NCBI RefSeq assembly: GCF_003854275.1
Contig: NZ_QTQP01000016.1
Location: forward strand, 80,643 to 144,642
Source: Burkholderia sp. Bp8963
Lineage (GTDB): Bacteria; Pseudomonadota; Gammaproteobacteria; Burkholderiales; Burkholderiaceae
DNA: 64,000 nucleotides
Direction of reading: 5' to 3'
Shown: positions 56,928 to 64,000 of the stretch, piece after piece
Numbering within the stretch: the first letter of the stretch is position 1
Layout: each line of letters starts with the position of its first letter
Made by a program: the position numbers and the translations under genes
The notes under the pieces: model-generated
The model's input: only the letters and a program-made list of their open reading frames with translations
The model's database searches: none
What the model was told of the DNA's origin: nothing

Positions 56928-57191
56928 ATGGTCCGTCAGGTCATTGTAGTTGGGGATACGCTGGCACCGCATGGCGGTAACGTCACGACCGGATCGAACG
57001 ACGATGTGGTCGACGGAATGCCGATCGCCCGGAAGCGGGATACGGTCGAATGCAATCAACACGGCACCCAGCACATCGTAGAAGGCGACGAATCGAGCAC
57101 GCTCGGCGGCCGCCCGGTCGCCCTTCACGGCCATCGGGCCGCGTGCGGGTGCACGTTGGTCAGCCGACGTGCGACTTTGTCGATTGTGTGA
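56928..57191 (+). CDS. PAAR domain tip protein
   Basis: An 87-residue PAAR protein: VVGDTLAPHGGNVTTGS at the start, GMPIARKRDTVECNQHG, then the His/Cys residues of the metal site in LHGHRAACGCTLVS. It should cap the VgrG trimer spike. It is short and carries no extra toxin domain. GGAGGGCGG precedes the ATG. Last gene of the cassette. Confidence 0.88.
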   Translation: MVRQVIVVGDTLAPHGGNVTTGSNDDVVDGMPIARKRDTVECNQHGTQHIVEGDESSTLGGRPVALHGHRAACGCTLVSRRATLSIV

Positions 57192-57277
57192 GCGGAATGC
57201 GGGAACGATGTCGAAACGCCTGATGCCCAGCGGCTGAACGTCGTTCCTCCACGCGTGCCGGAAGCCCCCCGTTCCCG

Positions 57278-57817
57278 TCAATACCCGATCAGCCGCAACG
57301 CGACGAACAACGCGGCGCCCGCCGCGATCAACACAAGCGCATGAATGCGCGTGCGCATCACGCACACGGCGGAGACCAGTGCCAGCACGCGCGCCGGCCA
57401 TCCGCCGTCGAGGCTTTGCAGCAGCACCCAGACCGACGCGAGGATCATGCCGGCCGCGACAGGCCGCAGCCCGGCCTCGAGCGCGATCTGCCAGCGTGCG
57501 CCCCGATGCCGCCGCCACAGGTGCGCGATGCCGTAGATCAGGAACGCGGTCGGGCCGAACAGCGCGAGCGTTGCGATCACCGCGCCCCAGAAGCCAGCGA
57601 CCTGCCAGCCGATCAGTGTCGCGAGCAGCGAGCCGGGGCCGGGCGCCATCCGCGCGATCGCGAAATCGTTCACGAACTGCGTGGCCGTCATCCAGTGATG
57701 GACGTCGACGACCTGCCGCTGGACGTCCGCAATGATCGTCTGTCCGCCGCCGATCGTCGCGATCGACAGCGGCGCGAACACCGTGAACAGCGACACGTAG
57801 CGGGAAGCAACCGGCAT
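57278..57817 (-). CDS. chromate transporter, second half of a split ChrA pair
   Basis: A 179-residue membrane protein equal to the C-terminal CHR domain of ChrA: IGGGQTIIADVQRQVV, the PGPGSLLATLIGW motif, and about six membrane segments. Its ATG overlaps the stop of the first-half gene by one base (TGATG). Short-chain CHR proteins of this type work as pairs to export chromate. Confidence 0.87.
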   Translation of the reverse strand: MPVASRYVSLFTVFAPLSIATIGGGQTIIADVQRQVVDVHHWMTATQFVNDFAIARMAPGPGSLLATLIGWQVAGFWGAVIATLALFGPTAFLIYGIAHLWRRHRGARWQIALEAGLRPVAAGMILASVWVLLQSLDGGWPARVLALVSAVCVMRTRIHALVLIAAGAALFVALRLIGY

Positions 57818-58410
57818 CAGCGTTCGCTCCCTGCCGATGCGGCGGCCAAGCGCCGGTATTCGAGCGCGACGCTCGCGCCGCCGCCGATCAGCACCGTCCA
57901 CACGAGCGGCCAATGCAGCACGGCGACCGACACGAACGTGAGCGTCATCACGACGAATGGCGGCACGCGGCGCGGCAGCCGGCGCACGGCAGTGACGGCC
58001 ATCGAGATCGACAGCCCGATCGCCGCTGCCGCCGCGCCGGCGAGCGCGACGTGGGTCAGCGGGAACTGCGTGAGCGTCGAGAACGCGACGCCGAACAGCA
58101 CGATCAGCATTGCCGGCGGCACGATGATGCCGACGAAGCCGGCGACCGCGCCACGCCATCCGCCCAGCCGGTAGCCGATCCAGATCGCGAGATTCTTCAC
58201 GTTGACGCCGGGCAGCGCCTGCGACAGCGCGAGGCCGTTCAGAAATTCCTCTTCGTCGAGCCAGTGCCGCTCGTGGACGAAATCGCGCATCATCCGTCCG
58301 CTCAGGCCGCCGCCGAAGCTGGTCAGGCCGATCTGCGCGAAGGTCAGGAACAGCGCCAGCGTGCCGGGGTGCGCGGCACGACGGTGGGATGAATCGGGAA
58401 CGGGACGCAT
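57817..58410 (-). CDS. chromate transporter, first half of a split ChrA pair
   Basis: A 197-residue membrane protein equal to the N-terminal CHR domain: FLTFAQIGLTSFGGGLSGRMMRD, LALSQALPGVNVKNLAIWIGYRL and about six membrane segments. With the overlapping downstream gene it should form the functional heterodimer. It follows the DeoR gene by 75 bases on the same strand. Confidence 0.87.
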   Translation of the reverse strand: MRPVPDSSHRRAAHPGTLALFLTFAQIGLTSFGGGLSGRMMRDFVHERHWLDEEEFLNGLALSQALPGVNVKNLAIWIGYRLGGWRGAVAGFVGIIVPPAMLIVLFGVAFSTLTQFPLTHVALAGAAAAAIGLSISMAVTAVRRLPRRVPPFVVMTLTFVSVAVLHWPLVWTVLIGGGASVALEYRRLAAASAGSER

Positions 58411-58485
58411 GAGTATCGCGTGTGGGCAGCGAAGACGGTGAGCGTGTCATCTTACCGAGTTCCACCGGCGCGGTACGACGCGCCG

Positions 58486-59241
58486 CTACGCCCGCACGAC
58501 CGTCACGCCCGCCGCTTCGATCGGTTTCGTCAGTTCCGGGTCGGCCGCCTGCTCGACGACGATCGTCTGCGCGAGCGTGATGTCGCCGATCACGAACGGC
58601 GATGCCGCATGGAGTTTCGACGACGACGCCAGCACGACCGTCTCGGCCGCGCGGGCGGCGAGCGCGCGCTTGATGCCCGCTTCCTCGTAGTCGCCGGTGC
58701 TGAGGCCGGCGCTCGGATGGACGCCGGTCACGCCCATGAAGTAGAGATCCGCGTGGACATGCGCGATCGCCTCCATCGCGGCCGCGCCGACGGTCACGAT
58801 CGAATGCTTGAAGAGCCGTCCGCCGATCAGGATCACGTCCACCGACGGATGCTCGACGAGCGCGACCGCGACGCTCGGACTGTGCGTGACGACAGTCGCC
58901 GCGAGATCGGCAGGCAACTGGCTGACGAGCAGCGCCGACGTCGTGCCGCCGTCGATGATCACGACCTGCCCCGGCGCGATCATCTCGGCGGCCCGGCGCG
59001 CGATCCGGCGTTTCGCGGCCGACTCGAGGTCCTGCCGCTGCGCGAACGGCGCGGTGGCCGGGGAGGCGGGCAGCGCGCCGCCATGCACGCGCTGCAGCAG
59101 GCCTTCCGCGGCGAGTTCGCGCAGGTCGCGGCGGATCGTGTCCTCCGACACGCCGAATGCGTCGCTCAACGCGCCGGCCAGTACCTGGCCGTCGCGTGCG
59201 AGCAGATCGAGGATGGCTTTCTTGCGTTGCGTCGTCAGCAT
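58486..59241 (-). CDS. DeoR family transcriptional regulator
   Basis: A 251-residue repressor. N-terminal winged HTH (LSDAFGVSEDTIRRDLRELAAEGLLQRVHGGAL), then the DeoR sensor domain (VVIIDGGTTSALLVSQL, YFMGVTGVHPSAGLSTGDYEE) that binds a phosphorylated sugar. It is divergent from the Nudix gene and probably controls it and itself through repeats in the 78-base gap. The sugar effector is unknown. Confidence 0.9.
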   Translation of the reverse strand: MLTTQRKKAILDLLARDGQVLAGALSDAFGVSEDTIRRDLRELAAEGLLQRVHGGALPASPATAPFAQRQDLESAAKRRIARRAAEMIAPGQVVIIDGGTTSALLVSQLPADLAATVVTHSPSVAVALVEHPSVDVILIGGRLFKHSIVTVGAAAMEAIAHVHADLYFMGVTGVHPSAGLSTGDYEEAGIKRALAARAAETVVLASSSKLHAASPFVIGDITLAQTIVVEQAADPELTKPIEAAGVTVVRA

Positions 59242-59245
59242 CGTT

Positions 59246-59281
59246 TGCACGAAATTTCTTGAAATTGCACGAATATGCACG
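59246..59281. promoter_or_regulatory. phased TGCACG repeats, probable DeoR operator
   Basis: TGCACG occurs at 59246, 59266 and 59276, spaced 20 and 10 bp, so all on one face of the helix; the first two extend to TGCACGAA. The 8-bp palindrome GAAATTTC lies between the first two. They fill the short divergent deoR-nudix gap. Confidence 0.55.
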
Positions 59282-59319
59282 TTAGCATGGGCGCCGTCAT
59301 TTGTCGAATGGAGGCTGCC

Positions 59320-59919
59320 ATGGCTGCAATGCAGGACCGCGTGCGCATCATCGAGACCACCGTGCTGTCCGACGACTGGTACGTGCTGAAGAAGGTGACG
59401 TTCGATTTCCGCCGTCGCGACGGCACCTGGCAGCGGCTCAGCCGGGAAACCTACGATCGCGGCAATGGCGCGACGATCCTGCTGTGCAACCCCGACACCG
59501 GCAACGTGGTGCTGACGCGCCAGTTCCGGATGCCGGTGTACGTCAGCGGCCATCACGGGATGCTGCTGGAGGCGGCGGCGGGCCTGCTCGACGACGCGAC
59601 GCCGGATGCGCGGATCCGTGCGGAAGCCGAGGAGGAGACCGGCTATCGCGTGCGCAACGTCCGCAAGGTGTTCGACGCGTACATGAGCCCCGGGTCCGTG
59701 ACGGAGAAACTGCACTTCTTCGTCGGCGAATACGACGCGTCGCTGCGCACGGGCGACGGTGGCGGGCTCGCGGACGAGGGCGAGGATCTCGAAGTCGTCG
59801 AAATGCCGCTGCACGCGGCACTGGACGCGATCGAGCGCGGCGAGATCGTCGATGCGAAGACGATCATGTTGCTGCAGTACGTCGCGCTGCACGGCCTCGC
59901 AGGCGGGAGGCGCGCATGA
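59320..59919 (+). CDS. nudK: Nudix hydrolase, NudK (GDP-mannose pyrophosphatase)-like
   Basis: A 199-residue Nudix protein resembling NudK. The box reads GLLDDATPDARIRAEAEEET with G, the EEET end and the following GY in place, but the first conserved Glu is Thr. LLCNPDTGNVVLTRQFRMPVY and YMSPGSVTEKLHFFVGEY are NudK-like. The ATG at 59320 has GGAGG six bases upstream. Its stop overlaps the next start. Confidence 0.82.
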   Translation: MAAMQDRVRIIETTVLSDDWYVLKKVTFDFRRRDGTWQRLSRETYDRGNGATILLCNPDTGNVVLTRQFRMPVYVSGHHGMLLEAAAGLLDDATPDARIRAEAEEETGYRVRNVRKVFDAYMSPGSVTEKLHFFVGEYDASLRTGDGGGLADEGEDLEVVEMPLHAALDAIERGEIVDAKTIMLLQYVALHGLAGGRRA

Positions 59920-60317
59920 CGCCGCAACTGATCCTGATCGCCGGCCCGTATCGCAGCGGCACCGATGGCGATCCCGCGCGCGTCGCCGCGAACCTCGCGC
60001 GGCTCGAACAGGCGGCGCTTGCCGTCTATCGCCGCGGGCATGTGCCGATGATCGGCGAGTGGCTGTCGCTGCCACTCGCGGCGGCGGCCGGATCGCGGCA
60101 GGTCGGCGACGCGGTCAGCGACGCGTTCCTGTACCCAGCCGCGCACCGGCTGCTGCACCGGTGCGACGCGGTGCTGCGGATCGACGGCGCATCGCGTGGC
60201 GCCGATGCCGACGTGGCGCTGGCGCGGCGCCTCGGCAAGCCCGTCCATTTCGCGCTCGATGAGATCGCGGCTGCGGTGCCGGATGAAGCGGATGAAGCGC
60301 GCGGCGTTGGTGGGTAA
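59916..60317 (+). CDS. DUF4406 (nucleoside 2-deoxyribosyltransferase-like) protein
   Basis: A 133-residue protein with the Rossmann-like start ILIAGPYRSG, typical of DUF4406 and related nucleoside 2-deoxyribosyltransferase-fold proteins, and the GASRGADADVALARRLGKPV C-terminal motif. It is translationally coupled to the Nudix gene (ATGA), so the two act together, perhaps on a nucleotide sugar or damaged nucleotide. Activity unknown. 60318-60490 holds no gene. Confidence 0.75.
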   Translation: MTPQLILIAGPYRSGTDGDPARVAANLARLEQAALAVYRRGHVPMIGEWLSLPLAAAAGSRQVGDAVSDAFLYPAAHRLLHRCDAVLRIDGASRGADADVALARRLGKPVHFALDEIAAAVPDEADEARGVGG

Positions 60318-60490
60318 CCGTTGACGCGGGCGGGAAAGCCCTGTCCCGGCAACCGCGCTGTGCGCGAGGCGCGATCGCGGACGCGTCAGCCGGCCCGCCG
60401 TCCCAGCCCGAACGGACGCGTTGCAAGCCGTCCGTTCCGGCGTATGATCGCGGCGGCGAACGCCACGACGTTCGCCCTGACGACCGAACC

Positions 60491-61354
60491 ATGATGCCGC
60501 CCACCGATTCCACTGCCTTCACCGAACCACCGCTTCCCGCGCGCCTTGTCACTGCCGCCGTCGATGCGCTGTCGCGCGCCGACGCGTTGCTCGTCACGGC
60601 CGGCGCCGGCATCGGCGTCGATTCCGGCCTGCCGGACTTCCGCGGCACGGACGGCTTCTGGCGCGCGTACCCCGCGTTGCGCCACGAGCGCTTCGAATTC
60701 CACGAGATCGCGTCGCCGCAAGCGTTCCGCGCGCGTGCGCAGCTCGCGTGGGGCTTCTATGGCCATCGCCTCGCGCTGTACCGGTCGACGGTGCCGCACG
60801 ACGGTTTCGCGATCCTGCGCCGCTGGATCGACGCGATGCCGAACGGCGGCTTCGTGCTGACGAGCAATGTCGACGGGCAGTTCCAGAAGGCCGGGTTCGA
60901 TCCGGCGCGCGTCGTCGAGATTCACGGCTCGATCCATGCGATGCAGTGCCTGCGTCCGTGCAGCGGACACACGTGGTCGGCGCAGGCGTTCGCGCCGGTC
61001 GTCGACGACGCGACCTGCCGCCTTGTCGGCGACTTGCCGGCGTGCCCGCACTGCGGCGGTGTCGCACGGCCCAACATCCTGATGTTCGGCGACGCGGGAT
61101 GGATCGGCACGCATTACGACGCGCAGCAGCGTGCACTCGACGACTGGCTTGCCGGGGCAGGGCGGGTCGTCGTCGTCGAAGTCGGCGCGGGCACCGCGAT
61201 TCCGACCGTGCGCCTGATGAGTGAACGCATTGGCGCCGACGTGATCCGGATCAACGTGCGCGAAGCGCATGCGCGCCGCGCGGACGTGATCGGGCTGAAG
61301 GGCGGGGCGCTCGCGACGCTCACCGCGCTCGACGCCGCGTGGCGGCGCGGCTGA
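60491..61354 (+). CDS. SIR2 family NAD-dependent protein
   Basis: A 287-residue sirtuin. NAD motif LVTAGAGIGVDSGLPDFRG, TSNVDGQFQKAGF, the catalytic His in VEIHGSIHAMQC, and two Cys pairs for zinc (CLRPC, CPHC). GAGIGVDSG replaces the more common GAGIS.ESG, so it belongs to a divergent SIR2 branch. Deacylase substrate unknown. Confidence 0.85.
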   Translation: MMPPTDSTAFTEPPLPARLVTAAVDALSRADALLVTAGAGIGVDSGLPDFRGTDGFWRAYPALRHERFEFHEIASPQAFRARAQLAWGFYGHRLALYRSTVPHDGFAILRRWIDAMPNGGFVLTSNVDGQFQKAGFDPARVVEIHGSIHAMQCLRPCSGHTWSAQAFAPVVDDATCRLVGDLPACPHCGGVARPNILMFGDAGWIGTHYDAQQRALDDWLAGAGRVVVVEVGAGTAIPTVRLMSERIGADVIRINVREAHARRADVIGLKGGALATLTALDAAWRRG

Positions 61355-61437
61355 ACGACGCTGCTGAGCGACGCCGCCGCGCGTGGCCGACGCTCGCGCC
61401 TACGGTTGGCCGACGAGCGCGTCGCCGGCCGTCGCGG

Positions 61438-62646
61438 CTATGGCTGGCTGACGAGCGCCGGCACAAGCGCCGGCGCGTGCGGCGAACCGAGGCCGGTCAC
61501 GTAGTCGTAGCCGCCGGCCGCATTGCAGACGGCGCCGCAGTTGCCGTTGCTGCCGGTCGTGACGTCGTGAAAGTTGCTGCCGTACGCACTTTTCCCGGCC
61601 GCATACAGCGTGTTGTACGCTGCGCTCAGCCGGCTCTTGCCGGCCGCCGCGCGCAGCGAATTCGCGATCGCGACGAGTGCCGACCACTGCGGCGCGCCGG
61701 CGCTCGTGCCGCCTACCTGGAACCAGCCTGCTTGCCGCTGATAGGTGACCGAGTCGTACACCGCGAACCCGGTGGACGGATTTGCGTCGTAGCCGACGTC
61801 GGGCACGCCCCGCTTGCCGGCGACCGGAATCGGCCACGTGGCCTGGCCGGCGGGTTCGGTCTCTTGCGTGCTCACGCCGCCGCCGCTGCCGCTCCACGCC
61901 GTTTCGCCGACGTAGTTGCCGTACGCGTCGGCGGACAGTGTCGTCCCGCCGACCGCGATCACGTTGGACGCCGCCGCCGGATACTCGGTGCCGGTGCCGC
62001 TATCGCCGGACGACGCGACGAACGTGACCCCCGGCGCGCTGAAATGGCTGTCGAAGCCGTTCTCGCCGCTGAACTCGTTGCCGCCGAAGCTCATCGACAC
62101 GACCGACGCGCCACGCTTCACCGCGACGTCGACCGCGGTCATCAGGTCGGTGAAGCTGGCCGACGCGGCCTCCACGAGCACGATCCGCGCCTTCGGCGCG
62201 ATCGCGTGCACCCATTCGACGTCGAGCGCCATTTCGAGCGCCCAGCCCGCGTCGCTTCTCGGCCGGCTGCCGCTCGCGTACACCTTCGTGAAGCAGCCGT
62301 TCAGCGTCGTGCATGACGGCAGCGAGAACGTGCTGCTGAACACGCCGAGGTCGGACTCGATCTTCGGATCGTCGTACGCGTCGACGATCGCGACGACCAT
62401 CCCGTCGCCCTGGTTCGACAGCGCGTCGAAACCGTACGCGTGGCGCGTGAGCGCCGGCGTGAGCCCCGAGACGGTGGCCGTGCTCGCGCGCGGCTTCGTG
62501 TGGAACGGCGGCCGCGCAAAGCCTTTAGGCGCGCGGTTGCCTTCGATGTACGACTGTCCGTTGTTCTGCGCGAATGCGACGGTCGATGCAAGCAGCGACA
62601 CGTACAGCGCCGACATCAACATGGACGACAGGCGGGTTTTGTTCAT
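61438..62646 (-). CDS. secreted S53 (sedolisin-type) serine-carboxyl peptidase without prodomain
   Basis: A 402-residue exported peptidase. Signal peptide ends in STVAFA. The catalytic Glu and Asp are in EMALDVEW, the oxyanion Asp in ASSGDSG, and the nucleophile Ser in GGTSAGAPQW; the DVTTGSNG calcium site is near the end. S53 enzymes normally have a large N-terminal prodomain of about 180 residues; only some 40 residues separate the signal from the catalytic domain here. Likely active at acid pH. Confidence 0.87.
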   Translation of the reverse strand: MNKTRLSSMLMSALYVSLLASTVAFAQNNGQSYIEGNRAPKGFARPPFHTKPRASTATVSGLTPALTRHAYGFDALSNQGDGMVVAIVDAYDDPKIESDLGVFSSTFSLPSCTTLNGCFTKVYASGSRPRSDAGWALEMALDVEWVHAIAPKARIVLVEAASASFTDLMTAVDVAVKRGASVVSMSFGGNEFSGENGFDSHFSAPGVTFVASSGDSGTGTEYPAAASNVIAVGGTTLSADAYGNYVGETAWSGSGGGVSTQETEPAGQATWPIPVAGKRGVPDVGYDANPSTGFAVYDSVTYQRQAGWFQVGGTSAGAPQWSALVAIANSLRAAAGKSRLSAAYNTLYAAGKSAYGSNFHDVTTGSNGNCGAVCNAAGGYDYVTGLGSPHAPALVPALVSQP

Positions 62647-62787
62647 TTTGAGTCTCCATGCCGATGGAGTGAGTGGGTCGAATCAAGTCTACGAAATAAT
62701 CCGATTAGATTGAGCGTTATATCGGCAGAATTCGGGAATGTCTGAACAGGGAAAATACCGGAGGGCCATGTAAAACGGGCGTTTTCG

Positions 62788-62819
62788 GGAAATCGATAAA
62801 AGCCGTGAAATCGATTTCC
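62788..62819. repeat. 10-bp inverted repeat followed by a T-run
   Basis: GGAAATCGAT, 12-base loop, ATCGATTTCC, then three bases and TTTTTT on the plus strand (62823-62828). It could be a plus-strand terminator without an upstream gene, or a regulatory dyad in the leader of the minus-strand peptidase gene. The rest of the 468-base gap 62647-63114 shows nothing else. Confidence 0.6.
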
Positions 62820-63114
62820 GGATTTTTTCGAGGCCGCCAGATAATCGCTTTATCAGAATGATTCTGTAATGAGCAGCGTAATGCGCTGGAAATTCGGATT
62901 ACGCGGCCGCGCATCGACGCCGCCGCATCGCGTGCCGGCAGCGGCATCCGACGGGCGCTGATCCGCTCGGCATGCATTGCCGGCGCCGCGCAAATCCGCA
63001 TACAGTGCAGCGTGCGCCGGGCCGCCACGCATCGCGTGGCGGCGTTCGCCGGCGGTAGCCTGGAATCCGCGCGCGGCGGCTGGTGCCGCGCCGCATCGTC
63101 AGTGAGGCGTCCAC

Positions 63115-63501
63115 TTGTTCTATTCGATCGTCGCGATCTTCGTCGGCGCCGGGCTCGGCGCGCTGCTGCGCTGGTTCCTGAGCCTCGCGCTCAACGAATA
63201 CCTTCCCGACGTGCCGCTCGGCACGCTCGCCGCGAACCTGATCGGCGGCTATGTGATCGGCATCGCGGCGGTCGTGTTTGCCGCGAAGGCGGGCCTGCCG
63301 CCCGAGTGGCGCCTGTTCGTGATCACCGGTTTCCTCGGCGGGCTCACGACGTTTTCGACCTACTCCGTCGAAGTGATGACGCACGCGTTGCAGGGCGAGT
63401 TCGGATGGGCGTTGGCGGTGGCTGCCCTACACTTGATGGGATCGTTCACGTTGACCGCGCTCGGCATGTGGACGGCGCGTGCGTGGCTCGCCGCGGCCTG
63501 A
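63115..63501 (+). CDS. crcB: fluoride exporter CrcB (Fluc)
   Basis: A 128-residue protein with four membrane segments, a dual-topology fluoride channel. [14 protein letters not shown] and [13 protein letters not shown] (with the Phe-track residues) are the family signatures. TTG at 63115 is the only start that keeps the N-terminal [19 protein letters not shown] complete; GAGGCG lies upstream. No fluoride riboswitch is seen before it. Confidence 0.9.
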   Translation: MFYSIVAIFVGAGLGALLRWFLSLALNEYLPDVPLGTLAANLIGGYVIGIAAVVFAAKAGLPPEWRLFVITGFLGGLTTFSTYSVEVMTHALQGEFGWALAVAALHLMGSFTLTALGMWTARAWLAAA

Positions 63502-63526
63502 GCGCGACCGGTACCGGAGGCTCGCG

Positions 63527-63877
63527 ATGGACAGGATCTTCTTGCGTTTCTACGTGCACGAGCAGCATCGGCTGCACTGGAAGCCGCTGTGGGAGTGGCT
63601 GCTCGAGGAGGCGAGCCGGATGGGCGTCGCGGGCGGATCCGCGTTTCGCGCGATGGCCGGTTTCGGCCAGCACCGGGTGCTGCACGAGGACCGCTTCTTC
63701 GAATTGCAGGGATCGCTGACGATCGAGGTCGAGTTCGTCGTCACCGAGGAGGAGGCGCAGCGGCTGCTCGAGCGCGTCGGCCAGGAGAAGGTGCGCGTGT
63801 GCTACGCGATGATTCCGGCGCGCTTCGGCGTGATCGACACACTCGGCGCGCCGGCCGCGCAGGGCCAGGCGGACTAG
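63527..63877 (+). CDS. DUF190 protein, CrcB partner
   Basis: A 116-residue soluble PII-like (DUF190) protein: IFLRFYVHEQHRLHWKPLWEWLLEEA, AFRAMAGFG, and VEVVEFVVTEEEAQRLL-type strand (here TIEVEFVVTEEEAQ). It lies 25 bases after crcB with CCGGAGG, and the crcB-DUF190 pair is a common operon in proteobacteria. PII-like folds often bind adenine nucleotides, so it may gate the channel. 63878-64000 shows no gene. Confidence 0.85.
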   Translation: MDRIFLRFYVHEQHRLHWKPLWEWLLEEASRMGVAGGSAFRAMAGFGQHRVLHEDRFFELQGSLTIEVEFVVTEEEAQRLLERVGQEKVRVCYAMIPARFGVIDTLGAPAAQGQAD

Positions 63878-64000
63878 GAGTCTGGGCGGCAGACGGTTTG
63901 CAGCGGTTAAATGAGGTCAACTCAGGCGACGCGACGTCGTCGGGCGCTGCAAGCCGGGGCCGCGCTGCGCTCGAGACCAGCATGCGTGCACAAGGCGGCT

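Noticed and set aside
62879..63114. Fluoride riboswitch before crcB
   Set aside because: The conserved GGxGAUGGxGUUC and GCUGAUG segments could not be found.
63878..64000. Possible gene at the right edge
   Set aside because: Open frames there are short, Arg/Pro/Ala-rich and without a start site or motif.

Overview
The window looks like a chromosomal segment of a Burkholderia species, most likely of the B. cepacia complex. The evidence is very high G+C with strong third-position bias, a wbiFGHI-like O-antigen tail, the waaC-kdoO-waaA core genes, ureDABCEFG downstream of urtABCDE, and an orphan VgrG/phospholipase module. Assignment is by protein recognition only; no search was run.

Layout. 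1-12.5 kb, plus strand: distal part of an O-antigen operon. It begins inside wzt (ABC exporter ATPase), then an O-acyltransferase, a sugar epimerase, several GT2 glycosyltransferases (one fused to a methyltransferase, one tandem) and a wbiF-wbiG-wbiH-wbiI-like tail. It meets, at a perfect bidirectional terminator, a second surface-polysaccharide operon on the minus strand (12.5-18 kb: flippase, GT2, GT4, galE, a second polyprenyl-phosphate sugar transferase). 18.2-23 kb: manB, then the lipid A-core genes waaC, kdoO and waaA.

23-34.6 kb, minus strand: a co-directional nitrogen block, urtABCDE (urea ABC importer) followed by ureDABCEFG (nickel urease and maturation). Two near-consensus sigma-54 promoters, before urtA and before ureA, suggest NtrC-type nitrogen control of both uptake and hydrolysis. 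34.9-42 kb is mostly housekeeping: omega-aminotransferase, rhodanese, Pcm-like protein, hemN-type oxidase, YkgJ-type protein, DUF1439 lipoprotein, uppP, trmB.

42.5-50.1 kb is accessory: an AraC regulator, an APC permease, a class III aminotransferase and an aldehyde dehydrogenase that is cut off after 129 codons. The cut borders a remnant island with an IS-like fragment, a hipBA toxin-antitoxin pair with a clear promoter/operator, and a decayed tyrosine integrase next to tRNA-Gly(CCC). 50.4-57.2 kb: a type VI secretion cargo cassette (VgrG with a C-terminal beta-domain, phospholipase D effector, Sel1-repeat candidate immunity protein, PAAR tip). 57.3-64 kb: a split chromate transporter, a DeoR regulator divergent from a Nudix hydrolase gene with phased repeats between them, a SIR2 protein, a secreted S53 peptidase, and crcB with a DUF190 gene.
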